NCBI RefSeq assembly: GCF_900105945.1
Contig: NZ_FNSO01000004.1
Span: 7,134,001-7,198,000 of the forward strand
Direction: 5' to 3'
DNA: 64,000 nt
Source: Amycolatopsis tolypomycina
GTDB taxonomy: Bacteria > Actinomycetota > Actinomycetes > Mycobacteriales > Pseudonocardiaceae
The notes under the pieces are model-generated. The model did not search any database, had not been told where the DNA came from, and saw only the letters and a program-made list of their open reading frames with translations. Position numbers and translations under genes: made by a program. Position 1 is the first letter of the stretch, and each line of letters opens with the position of its first letter. Positions 33,692 through 41,174 of this stretch are shown here, one piece after another.

Positions 33692-33705
33692 GTTGATTTT
33701 TCAAC
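33692..33705. promoter_or_regulatory. Inverted repeat GTTGA-N4-TCAAC upstream of binding-protein gene
   Basis: A 14-bp symmetric element made only of weak-pairing centre (TTTT) and 5-bp arms, 18-31 bp upstream of the GTG start. It lies where a repressor would block transcription or translation. No regulator is adjacent; role inferred. Confidence 0.4.
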
Positions 33706-33829
33706 TACTTGCCCCGAACACGGCGACCGGTGCGGATGTTCCACGGGTGAGGCGGCTCACGCCCCAGCCGGCCGGCCCGGACGTTGTTAACCTGGGATTC
33801 ACCTTGACGATCATCGGACGGGGGTTGCG

Positions 33830-34114
33830 GTGTCCGTGCCCGGCGAACAGCAGGTCCCGCGGTCGGTGGCGGAGCTCGCCACCGACCCGGCGTGGACGGT
33901 CACCCGCACCGGGACGACCGGCCAGTGGCTCACCGCCGAGCGGGTCGTCGAGCACGACGGGCACCGCAGGCTCATCGGCCTGACCCCGATCGGCCCCGGC
34001 GCCGTCGCCCTGATGCTGTGGTCCGGCGGTGAGGTCGTCGAGCACGTCCGCGGCACCGAAGCGGAGGTCTGCGCGACCGCCCACCGCTGGGCCACCGAGG
34101 TCCCGGCCGGATGA
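33830..34114 (+). CDS. Conserved small protein of unknown function
   Basis: A 94-residue protein with a mostly beta pattern ('WTVTRTGTTGQWLTAERVVE', 'RRLIGLTPIGPGAVALMLWS') and a C-terminal helix. No known domain recognised, no membrane segment or signal. GTG 33830 has a GGGGG run about 6 bp upstream. Its stop overlaps the start of the next gene by 4 bp (ATGA), so the two products are made together and may interact. Confidence 0.6.
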   Translation: MSVPGEQQVPRSVAELATDPAWTVTRTGTTGQWLTAERVVEHDGHRRLIGLTPIGPGAVALMLWSGGEVVEHVRGTEAEVCATAHRWATEVPAG

Positions 34115-34452
34115 CCGACGCCGACCCGCACATCCACGTCGAGCGGAAGGTGCTGGAAGCCGGCCCGGAGGTCCGCAACCTGATCTCGTCGATGCTGGGC
34201 CGGGCGACCGACGCCCCGAGCGTCGTGACCACCGGCTGCGGCCGGCAGGTGCCGTATGCGATGACGTCTCCCCGGCCGGAGAGCGTCACCTGCGTCGCCT
34301 GCCGGGAGCACGCGCACCGGGAATACGTGCGGTTCGCCGAGCAGTTCGAGCGCCTGGGCCGGGGTCCGCTGCCGGGCGTGGCCGTGTCCGCCGAGCAGGT
34401 GGCCGCGGCGGTGGAACGGCTTCGGGACCTGGCGAAGCGGTTCGCCAGCTGA
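34111..34452 (+). CDS. Conserved small protein with CxxC, unknown function
   Basis: A 113-residue cytoplasmic protein. It contains Cys43 ('VVTTGCGRQVPYAM') and a Cys-x2-Cys pair ('SVTCVACREHAHREYV'), which together with the nearby His residues could bind a metal, followed by two helices. No family recognised with confidence. It is translationally coupled to the preceding gene (ATGA overlap) and its stop directly abuts the stop of the converging epimerase gene. Confidence 0.6.
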   Translation: MTDADPHIHVERKVLEAGPEVRNLISSMLGRATDAPSVVTTGCGRQVPYAMTSPRPESVTCVACREHAHREYVRFAEQFERLGRGPLPGVAVSAEQVAAAVERLRDLAKRFAS

Positions 34453-35397
34453 TCAGTGCGCGCCGAGCAGGTGCCCGAGCGCGTCCGCCAGCCGCGGGTG
34501 CCGGAACTCGTGACCGGCCGCCACCAGCCGCCGCGGCGCCACCCGCTGGTCGGCGACCTCGAGTTCCGCGGCCCCGTCCGAGCCGAGCAGCGACCGGGCA
34601 GCGCCCGCGGGCCCGGCCGGCGTCGGCCGCTTGAGCACGTCGCCCAGGACACGCACGTACTCCGCGTTCCGCACGGGCTCGGGACTCACCGCGTTGACCG
34701 GTCCACAAAGGACCGGATCAGTCAACGCCCGCAAGTAGACGTCGGCCAGATCGTCGATCCCGATCCACGGCATCCACTGCCGTCCCGTGCCGAGCGGGGC
34801 GCCGAGGCCCGCCGCGAACAGCGGGTACTGCTGCCGCAGCAAGCCACCCCACGGGCTCAGCACCAGGCCCGTGCGGACCCGGACCACCCGGACGCCCGCG
34901 GCCGCCGCCGGTTCGGTCGCCGCCTCCCGCGCGGCGACGACCTCCGCCACACTCCCTTGCCCGCGCGGGCTTTCCTCGGTGCAGACCTCGTCGCCGCGGC
35001 CGGGCCCGTAGTAGCCGACCGCCGACGCCGCCACGAACACCCCCGTCGTGCGCGCGGCCAAAGCGGCCGAAGTGGCCAAAGCCGCCGAAGCCCGGGTGGT
35101 GACCGGCGCCAGGTGCACGACCGCGTCGACACCGTCGAGCAGGTCCGGGGCCGGTTCCGCCGGCCGCCACGTCCGCTCGCCAGGCGCCTCGGCGGGGCGC
35201 CGCACCAGCCGGACGACCCGGTGGCCGCCGAGGGTGAGCAGGGCCGTCAGCGCCGTCCCGACGAGGCCGCTCGACCCGGTCACCGCCACCGTCAGCGGCT
35301 CGCTCGAGTACCGCCGGTGCGCGGCCAGGTCGGCCGCCCGCTGCCGGTCACGGTGGGTGGCCAGCGCGCGCAGGTAGGCCTCCGGGACTTCGGCCAC
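34453..35397 (-). CDS. TIGR01777-type NAD-dependent epimerase (SDR39U1-like)
   Basis: A 314-residue Rossmann-fold protein. The dinucleotide-binding loop is 'VTGSSGLVGTALTALL' (about 37-52) and the family segments 'VFVAASAVGYYGPGRG', 'VVRVRTGLVLSPWGG', 'MPWIGIDDLADVYLRAL' and C-terminal 'RRLVAAGHEFRHPRLADAL' are all present. Actinobacterial relatives often carry an N-terminal SRPBCC domain; here only about 35 residues precede the Rossmann fold, so that domain is absent. GTG 35397 is chosen for GAGAGG upstream. The family has been called a cell-division inhibitor on weak evidence; the reaction is unknown. Confidence 0.88.
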   Translation of the reverse strand: MAEVPEAYLRALATHRDRQRAADLAAHRRYSSEPLTVAVTGSSGLVGTALTALLTLGGHRVVRLVRRPAEAPGERTWRPAEPAPDLLDGVDAVVHLAPVTTRASAALATSAALAARTTGVFVAASAVGYYGPGRGDEVCTEESPRGQGSVAEVVAAREAATEPAAAAGVRVVRVRTGLVLSPWGGLLRQQYPLFAAGLGAPLGTGRQWMPWIGIDDLADVYLRALTDPVLCGPVNAVSPEPVRNAEYVRVLGDVLKRPTPAGPAGAARSLLGSDGAAELEVADQRVAPRRLVAAGHEFRHPRLADALGHLLGAH

Positions 35398-35464
35398 GAT
35401 CACCCTCTCGACGTGCGGACGACGCCCAGGGTACGAGAACGATCGCCACCGCGCCCGGTGACCC

Positions 35465-35830
35465 TCAGTAGCTGAACGTCGTCGCCGGCTCGTCCCCGAT
35501 CCACTTCCACAGCGGGATCGTGCCGTTGAGCTCCGCACCGGGGATGAGCGTCTCGGCGTCGAGGTGCTTGGCGTTGAAGCAGATCGGGCAGACGTAGTAG
35601 CGCCCGCCCGCGTCCTCGTAGCGCTTGAACAGGTCCGCCAGCGGCGGGCAGCCGTCGCACGCCGCGCCCACCGCGGTGCCGGGCAACGCGAGCCGGACGG
35701 CTTCCTTGGTCAGGAACATCAGCGTTTCCCGCCCGGTCTCGGCGGCCCCCACCGCGACCAGGAACGCGACGGTCACCTTCTCCGCGTCCTCGAGCCCCGT
35801 CGACAGGCTGATGACGGCTTTGTTCGACAT
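35465..35830 (-). CDS. DsrE/DsrF-like family protein
   Basis: A 121-residue cytoplasmic protein of the DsrE sulfur-relay fold ('KAVISLSTGLEDAEKVTVAF', 'ETLMFLTKEAVRLALPG', 'PPLADLFKRYEDAGGRYYVC'). It has four cysteines in two pairs, 'ACDGC' and 'CPIC', the second in the place where active relatives carry the persulfide cysteine. Such proteins carry or sense sulfane sulfur. ATG 35830 follows GGGAG. It lies downstream of the HD-GYP/LuxR gene on the same strand. Confidence 0.85.
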   Translation of the reverse strand: MSNKAVISLSTGLEDAEKVTVAFLVAVGAAETGRETLMFLTKEAVRLALPGTAVGAACDGCPPLADLFKRYEDAGGRYYVCPICFNAKHLDAETLIPGAELNGTIPLWKWIGDEPATTFSY

Positions 35831-35874
35831 GATCCGCTCCCTTCGCCGGAAAACCAGGACGGTAGGAGCGGACG

Positions 35875-35894
35875 ACGCCCGTGTCGTCGGGCGT
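35875..35894. terminator. Small hairpin between HD-GYP gene and DsrE gene
   Basis: Arms ACGCCCG / CGGGCGT with a 6-nt loop, 21-40 bp downstream of the HD-GYP/LuxR stop. Possible terminator or attenuator ahead of the DsrE gene. Confidence 0.45.
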
Positions 35895-35915
35895 TCTCCC
35901 TACGGAACTGCGCAG

Positions 35916-37457
35916 CTACAGGTCGAGCGGGTCGAGCAGGCCGTTGCGCAGCGCGAACAGCGTCGCGGTCGCACGCGACGACGCCCCGGTCTTCGTGTAG
36001 ATCCGCTCGATGTGCGTGCCCGCGGTCCGGCGCGAGATCCCCAGCCGCTCGGCGACTTCGCCGGTCTGCGCGCCGCGCGAGATCAGGATCAGCACCTCGA
36101 CCTCGCGCGGGGTGAGCCCGGCCGGGCCGGACACCCGGCGCCGGCCGCCGTTGCCCGCGGCGGCGAGGACGGCTTCCGCCGCGTCGCCGTCGAGCTTGCC
36201 CGCGCGGGCCTCGGCGCGCACCGCCGCGGTGGCCTGCTTGTCCGTCAGCGCCGCCCGGTGGGCGCGCGGCTCGAGCATCGCCCGGTACGCGCACGCCGCG
36301 GCCAGCACGCGGCCGGTCATCGGCAGGGCCGCGCCCGCCAGGCCGCGGTGGTAGCCGCTGCCGTCCATGCGCTCGTGCGCCAGCGCCGCGATCGCGCCCG
36401 GCCGGGCCAGCGCCGCGGGCCGGGCGAGGACGCGCTCGGTGTAGTACGAGCTGAGCCGCACCCGCTCCCAGTCGGTCGGCGACAGCGGCCCGGGCCGGTC
36501 GAGGACCGGCACCGGCACCCCGTGCAGCCCGACGTCGTGCAGCAGGCCCGCACGCCGGGTGGCGACGACGTCGACGGCGGGCAGCCCCAGCTTCCGAGCC
36601 GCCGCGCCGGCCAGCTCGGCGACCCCGCGGGAGTGCCCGGCCCGCGAGCCGCAGCGCAGGTCGGTGAAGTCGGCCAGCGCTTCCAGTGCGGTGTCCAGCT
36701 CGCCCTCGGTCAGCGGGTGCCGGTCCGCCGCGACCAGGTCGCTCTCGGCCGCGGACAGCACGTCGGGGGCGTGCGCGAGGAACGCGTCGACGACGTCGGG
36801 GGCGAACTGGCGGCCACGCCGGGCGCGCGCGACCTCGCGCGCGCCGTCGATCCCGCCGAGCCGGTGCCGGACCTCGACGACGTCGGCCAGGTGCAGCAGC
36901 CGGACGACCGGCGCGATGTCCGTGCCGCCGACACCCGGCGGCACCCCGCGCCCGTCCCAGCGGGTGAAGAACTGCCGCAGCGCCGTCACCACGTCCGGGC
37001 CGAGCCCGAGCCGTTCGGCCAGCGTCGACGTCGTCAGGCAGTGCGACTGCATGCCGCGCACGATGCGGTGGCCGCCGGTGCGCAGGATCGTGGTCACCAC
37101 CCGCAGCCGGTGCCAGGCCGGCCCGCCTCGGCCGGCGTGGCCCAGGAAGAACCCGAACCCGGCCAGTCCCGCGAGGTCGACGTCGTAGCTGTCCGCGCGG
37201 AAGGCGATGTCGTCACCGAACGTCCCGGCCACTTCCGGGGAGTCCGCGACACAGCCGACCCAGGCGAGCATCGAGACGGGGAACAGCGCCTGCCGCTGCT
37301 CGGCGGGCAGCCCGGTGTGGACGGCGAGCCGGTCGGCGATCCGCCACGACCGGAGCACGTGCTCCATCGGCTGGCCCAGCCCGAGGTCCGTGGCCAGCGA
37401 GAACGCCGCCAGCAGCTCGGCCAGGCCGATCCCGGCGTCCCGATCGGCGAACTCCAC
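35916..37457 (-). CDS. HD-GYP domain protein fused to LuxR helix-turn-helix
   Basis: A 513-residue cytoplasmic regulator. The second half holds an HD-GYP-type metal site: His307-Asp308 ('AGLLHDVGLHG') and 'HERMDGSGYHRG' (361-372), where the GYP proline is replaced by His. The first half repeats the layout in degenerate form (His140 region, 'RWDGRGVPPG' at 167-175, 'RLLHLADVVEV'). Residues about 447-510 are a LuxR/GerE helix-turn-helix ('LTPREVEVLILISRG', 'SRRTAGTHIERIYTKTG'). HD-GYP domains hydrolyse cyclic di-GMP; direct linkage to a DNA-binding domain suggests nucleotide-controlled transcription (inference). GTG 37457 is chosen with no strong ribosome site. The gene lies 35 bp after the chromate transporter gene. 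Confidence 0.85.
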   Translation of the reverse strand: MEFADRDAGIGLAELLAAFSLATDLGLGQPMEHVLRSWRIADRLAVHTGLPAEQRQALFPVSMLAWVGCVADSPEVAGTFGDDIAFRADSYDVDLAGLAGFGFFLGHAGRGGPAWHRLRVVTTILRTGGHRIVRGMQSHCLTTSTLAERLGLGPDVVTALRQFFTRWDGRGVPPGVGGTDIAPVVRLLHLADVVEVRHRLGGIDGAREVARARRGRQFAPDVVDAFLAHAPDVLSAAESDLVAADRHPLTEGELDTALEALADFTDLRCGSRAGHSRGVAELAGAAARKLGLPAVDVVATRRAGLLHDVGLHGVPVPVLDRPGPLSPTDWERVRLSSYYTERVLARPAALARPGAIAALAHERMDGSGYHRGLAGAALPMTGRVLAAACAYRAMLEPRAHRAALTDKQATAAVRAEARAGKLDGDAAEAVLAAAGNGGRRRVSGPAGLTPREVEVLILISRGAQTGEVAERLGISRRTAGTHIERIYTKTGASSRATATLFALRNGLLDPLDL

Positions 37458-37492
37458 CCGCGCAGCGTAGCCCGGATCGGCGGCCTCGCCGG

Positions 37493-38662
37493 TCAGCTCG
37501 GGACGGCGACCCCGAGCAGCGCGAGCACCGTGCCCGCGGCCGCCGCGGCGAGCAGCGTCGTCACCACGCCCCGCCGCAGGGCCAGCAGCACCACGGCGGC
37601 ACCGGCCAGCACGAGGTACTGCCAGAGCTGGGTGAGGCCGAGGGCCAGCGGGACGGCCGAGCCGAGGATCGCGCCGACCGCCGCCGGGCCGGCGCCGTCG
37701 AGGAACGCCCGGACGTTCGGGTTGCCGCGCAGGCGGTCGAAGTGGCGCGCCCCGAACAGGATGAAGGCGAACGACGGCGTGAACGCCACCAGCGAAGCGA
37801 GCACGCCGCCGGCGAGCCCGGCGGCGGCGTAGCCGACGACCGCGACGGTCTGCACCACCGGGCCCGGGGTGATCTGCCCGAGCGCGACCGCGTTGAGGAA
37901 CTGCCCGGCGGACATCCAGTGGTACGTGTCGACGGCGTCGGTCCGCATCAGCGGGATGATCACGAACCCGCCGCCGTAGGACAGCGCGCCGACCTTGAGC
38001 GCCACCCAGGCGATCGACAGGAACACCCCGGCGCCCGCCACCCCGGCGGCCAGTGACTTGACGGGCACGGCCAGCAGCGCCGGCCCCCGGCCGCCCCGGT
38101 GCACGGTGAGTTCGACGGCACCGCAGCCGAGCAGCACGAGCACCAGCCACGGCCCGACCGTCGCGGCCGCGACGGCGCCCGCGACGACGTACAGGACCCA
38201 GCGGAGCCGGCTCGTCGAGGCCGCGCGCCGCCAGCCCGCCGGGACCAGCCCGACCCCGGCGTGCACCGCGACGGCCGCCACCGCGGCCCCCGCGCCCGCC
38301 CCCGCGCCGCGCACCCAGGCCGGCGGGGAGCCGGCCAGGAACAGCGCGGCCAGTGCGAGGATCACGACGAGACCCGGCACGATGAACGCCGCGCCCCCGA
38401 CCAGCGCGCCGGCCCGGCCGCGGACGCGCCAGGCGGTGAAGATCGCCAGCTGCGTCGACGCCGGTCCGGGCAGCAGGTTGCAGGCGGCGATCGCGTCCTC
38501 GAACTCCTGCTCCGACAACCACTTGCGCTTTTCGACGCACAGCACGCGCAGGAGGGCGATGTGCGTGGGCGGGCCGCCGAAGCCGATGCACCCGATCCGG
38601 CCCCATTCGCGGAGCACGGTACCGAGACCCGGCCGGGTGTCCTTTGTGGACGAGGAGGTCAT
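37493..38662 (-). CDS. chrA: Chromate ion transporter, ChrA family
   Basis: A 389-residue membrane exporter with two homologous halves. Half 1 begins 'WGRIGCIGFGGPPTHIALL' and contains 'EFEDAIAACNLLPGPASTQL'; half 2 has 'KVGALSYGGGFVIIPLM' and 'FLNAVALGQITPGPVVQT'. These G-F-G-G-P and L-P-G-P / T-P-G-P signatures define long-chain CHR proteins, which expel chromate and some oxyanions. ATG 38662 overlaps the stop of the ArsR-ArsC fusion gene by 4 bp (ATGA), so the two are co-expressed under the ArsR-type operator at 39390-39411. Confidence 0.93.
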   Translation of the reverse strand: MTSSSTKDTRPGLGTVLREWGRIGCIGFGGPPTHIALLRVLCVEKRKWLSEQEFEDAIAACNLLPGPASTQLAIFTAWRVRGRAGALVGGAAFIVPGLVVILALAALFLAGSPPAWVRGAGAGAGAAVAAVAVHAGVGLVPAGWRRAASTSRLRWVLYVVAGAVAAATVGPWLVLVLLGCGAVELTVHRGGRGPALLAVPVKSLAAGVAGAGVFLSIAWVALKVGALSYGGGFVIIPLMRTDAVDTYHWMSAGQFLNAVALGQITPGPVVQTVAVVGYAAAGLAGGVLASLVAFTPSFAFILFGARHFDRLRGNPNVRAFLDGAGPAAVGAILGSAVPLALGLTQLWQYLVLAGAAVVLLALRRGVVTTLLAAAAAGTVLALLGVAVPS

Positions 38663-39378
38663 CGGACGTCGGCCGCCGTCAGGAAGCCGATCCGCGTGTC
38701 CAGCTCCGCGGCCACGCGCTGGAACGCCGGAAAGCCGTCGGCGTCCCGCGCCGGGTCCGGGATGCTCCAGTGGACCACCCGCGGACGGCCGGGGAACTCC
38801 GGGGCGACCTCGCGCACCCGGTCGCACAGGCTGATCACCCACTCGAACCGGCGCCGCCGCACGGAATCCAGGTGCGTCGGCTCGTGGGTGAGGGTGATGC
38901 CGTATTCGGCCATGGCGCGCACGGCGTGCGGGTTCAGCGGCTTCGGGTGGCTGCCGGCGCTGGCCGCTTCGGCGCCGGTGCGGTGCCGCAGCAGGGCCGC
39001 GGCCATCGGGGACCGGCCGCTGTTCCCGGTGCAGAGGAACAGCACGCGCGGCCGGCCCGGTTTCCGTTCGGCACCACCGGTTCCGAGCGCGGGGTGCAGT
39101 GCGGTGCCTGCCTCGGCCAGCGCGTCGGCACAGCGGCGCAGGTCGAGGTGGTAGTAGGTGTCACGGCCGTCGAAGCTGCTGCGCCGGGCGGTGACGAGCT
39201 CGGCGGTCCGCAGCTTCCGCAGGTGGTAGGAGACCAGGTTCTGCGGCTGGCTGACCGCGTCGACCAGCTCCCGCACCCGGCGGTCGCTGCGCGCGAGCTC
39301 CTGCAGCAGCCGCCAGCGCAGGGGGTCGCTCGCCAGCCGCACGAACGGCGGCGGCGTGGAGGCGTCGAAGTCCGGCAC
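38659..39378 (-). CDS. ArsR repressor fused to low-molecular-weight phosphatase-type arsenate reductase
   Basis: A 239-residue fusion. Residues about 10-95 form an ArsR-type winged helix ('DPLRWRLLQELARSDRRV', 'QNLVSYHLRKLRTAEL'). Residues about 110-235 form an LMW phosphatase/ArsC domain with P-loop Cys116-TGNSG-Arg122 ('VLFLCTGNSGRSPMAAALL') and the acid loop 'WSIPDPARD'. The protein would both sense a thiol-reactive oxyanion and reduce arsenate. The GTG start at 39378 has no well-spaced ribosome site and may be leaderless. A 22-bp ArsR-like operator lies immediately upstream, giving autoregulation. It overlaps chrA, linking it to oxyanion export rather than to an ArsB/Acr3 pump. Confidence 0.92.
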   Translation of the reverse strand: MPDFDASTPPPFVRLASDPLRWRLLQELARSDRRVRELVDAVSQPQNLVSYHLRKLRTAELVTARRSSFDGRDTYYHLDLRRCADALAEAGTALHPALGTGGAERKPGRPRVLFLCTGNSGRSPMAAALLRHRTGAEAASAGSHPKPLNPHAVRAMAEYGITLTHEPTHLDSVRRRRFEWVISLCDRVREVAPEFPGRPRVVHWSIPDPARDADGFPAFQRVAAELDTRIGFLTAADVR

Positions 39379-39389
39379 GCTCCGGACAA

Positions 39390-39411
39390 TACATCAACTC
39401 AACTTGATGTA
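39390..39411 (-). promoter_or_regulatory. ArsR/SmtB-type operator
   Basis: TACATCAA and TTGATGTA are exact complements separated by 6 bp, 12 bp upstream of the ArsR-ArsC start. This matches the imperfect 12-2-12-like AT-rich operators of ArsR/SmtB repressors and stands out in the GC-rich context. Confidence 0.8.
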
Positions 39412-39420
39412 CCTACGGCG

Positions 39421-40056
39421 TCAGCAGCAGTGCTCGCCCCGCCAGGCTTCGCGGCCCTCCTTGACCGCCACGGCCGCGATGACCAGCGCGACCACCGGGT
39501 CGGCCCACGACCAGCCGAACCAGGCGTTGAGCAGCAGCCCGGCCAGGAGCACGCCGGAGAGGTAGGTGCACAGCAGCGTCTGCTTCGAGTCGGCGACCGC
39601 GCTGGCCGAGCCGAGTTCGCGCCCGGCCCGCCGCTGGGCGTGGGACAGCACCGGCATCACGAGCAGCGACACCGCGGCCAGCACGATGCCGACTCCCGAT
39701 TCCCCGGCCGCCGCGCCGCCGAACAGCGCGCGGGCCGACTCGACGGTCACGTAAGCGGCCAGGGCGAAGAACGACACCGCGATGACCTTCAGCGCGGTCC
39801 GTTCCCGCGCTCCGGGGTCCGTCCCGGAGAACTGCCACGCCACGGCCGCCGCGGACGCGACCTCGATCACCGAGTCGAGCCCGAAGCCGATCAGCGCGGT
39901 CGAGCCCGCGACGGTGCCCGCGGCGAGGGCGATGACGGCTTCGACGACGTTGTAGGCGATGGTGGCGGCGACCAGCCACCGCACCCGGCGCGTGAGCACC
40001 GCCCGCCGGCGCGGCTCGACCGCGGCGGGCGCGCAGCAGCCGTCCGCGCAGGTCAC
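39421..40056 (-). CDS. Cation diffusion facilitator-like transporter
   Basis: A 211-residue membrane protein with about six membrane segments. The first segments show the CDF pattern ('VEAVIALAAGTVAGSTALIGFGLDSVIEV' region, with the metal-site Asp in 'GFGLDSVIEV') and later 'ADSKQTLLCTYLSG', where an Asp and Lys replace the usual H-x-x-x-D pair. The N-terminus (CADGCC) and C-terminus (GEHCC) are Cys-rich and may collect thiophilic metals. It lacks the long cytoplasmic C-terminal domain of classic CDFs. GTG 40056 overlaps the stop of the CmtR gene (GTGA), so it is the effector of that Cd/Pb sensor. Confidence 0.88.
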   Translation of the reverse strand: MTCADGCCAPAAVEPRRRAVLTRRVRWLVAATIAYNVVEAVIALAAGTVAGSTALIGFGLDSVIEVASAAAVAWQFSGTDPGARERTALKVIAVSFFALAAYVTVESARALFGGAAAGESGVGIVLAAVSLLVMPVLSHAQRRAGRELGSASAVADSKQTLLCTYLSGVLLAGLLLNAWFGWSWADPVVALVIAAVAVKEGREAWRGEHCC

Positions 40057-40373
40057 CGCGGCACCTCGCATTCCTCGCGGGGTTCGACGGCGAGCACGAC
40101 CTGCACCAGCTCGCCGAGGGCGCGGGCGAGGTGCGGGTCGGCCAGCGCGTACCGCACCTGACGGCCTTCGTAGGTCGCGACGACCAGGCCGCAGCCGCGC
40201 AGGCAGGACAGGTGGTTCGAGACGTTCGAGCGGGTGAGGCCGAGCTGCTCGGCGAGCCGGGCGGGGTACTGGACGCCGTCCAGCAGCGCCACCAGGATCC
40301 GGCAGCGCGTCGGGTCCGCCAGCGCCCGCCCCAGCCGGGCGAGCGCCGATTCCCGGGTCTCACAGGTCAGCAT
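40053..40373 (-). CDS. cmtR: CmtR-type Cd(II)/Pb(II)-sensing ArsR repressor
   Basis: A 106-residue winged-helix repressor. Sequence closely follows Mycobacterium tuberculosis CmtR as known: start 'MLTCETRESALARLGRALAD', DNA-recognition part 'LTRSNVSNHLSCLRGCGLV', and the three metal ligands at the same numbers, Cys57 and Cys61 in the recognition helix and Cys102 near the C-terminus. Metal binding releases it from DNA. In mycobacteria it controls a P-type ATPase; here the coupled downstream gene is a CDF-like transporter (4-bp overlap). The C-terminal tail after Cys102 is short (4 residues). Confidence 0.93.
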   Translation of the reverse strand: MLTCETRESALARLGRALADPTRCRILVALLDGVQYPARLAEQLGLTRSNVSNHLSCLRGCGLVVATYEGRQVRYALADPHLARALGELVQVVLAVEPREECEVPR

Positions 40374-40403
40374 GCACGGAATAGTACAGCGCTGGGTGAA
40401 CGA

Positions 40404-41171
40404 TTAGGCCGAGCCGTACCACTGGGCGTCGAGGTCCTCGACCTTCTTCGCCAGCACCGCCCGCCGGTGCGTGGCCCCCCGGTCGAGGGCGATGCGCTCC
40501 CGCAGGCCGGCCAGCAGCTGCCGGCCCTCGGGAGCCTCCTCTTCGAACAGCTCCGCCATGTGCGGGTGGTCGACGAGGTCGAAGTACTGCTTGAGCAGCA
40601 CGGCGAAGTCGGGATCGGGCGGGTGGGCGTCGAGCGTTTCGTCCGCCGGGCCGACGAGGTGCCGCTCCGGGTTTTCCAGCATCCAGCCCACGAGCAGGCC
40701 GTCGGCGAACAACAGGTCGAACTCGTCGGTCACCCGCAGCCGCAGGGGCTCGGCAGGCACCCCCACGGCCGGGCCGTACAGGCCCGCGAGCACGCTGCCG
40801 TCCTCGGCACACCACCGCTCGGCGGCCACGTCGGTGGCGAACGCCTTCTGGTCCGTGCGGCGGGGCACCCCGGCCACGGGCGGGAGCGCCAGCCACGAGG
40901 CAAGGGCGCCGGGATCGGCGAGGTTGTCCTCGGGCAGGTGCACCGACAGGCTCTCCAGCAGCCCGGTCGTGGCGTCGAACCGGAACTCGTCCCCCTCGGT
41001 CCACAGCCCCCACGCGTTGCCGTGCGTCCGCAGCAGGTAGTCCTCGTAGCCGCCTGGGCCGTCAGCGGCCCAGGCGGAGACGACGAGCCCGTCGAGGGCC
41101 AGCAGGGCAGGCTCGCGCAGCCGGCTGCCGGGGACCACTTCGGCCGCAGCGCCGTCGGCGAGGTACAGCAC
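40404..41171 (-). CDS. Unknown protein, probable immunity protein for the upstream toxin-like gene
   Basis: A 255-residue acidic cytoplasmic protein with no signal peptide or membrane segment. Visible stretches ('YEDYLLRTHGNAWGLWTEGD', 'LFADGLLVGWMLENPERHLV', 'ERIALDRGATHRRAVLAKKV') show alternating strands and helices, but no known family is recognised with confidence. It starts 3 bp after the stop of the giant secreted protein gene, the usual place for an immunity gene in polymorphic toxin loci. Immunity function is inferred from position and acidity only. Confidence 0.6.
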   Translation of the reverse strand: MLYLADGAAAEVVPGSRLREPALLALDGLVVSAWAADGPGGYEDYLLRTHGNAWGLWTEGDEFRFDATTGLLESLSVHLPEDNLADPGALASWLALPPVAGVPRRTDQKAFATDVAAERWCAEDGSVLAGLYGPAVGVPAEPLRLRVTDEFDLLFADGLLVGWMLENPERHLVGPADETLDAHPPDPDFAVLLKQYFDLVDHPHMAELFEEEAPEGRQLLAGLRERIALDRGATHRRAVLAKKVEDLDAQWYGSA

Positions 41172-41174
41172 CGG

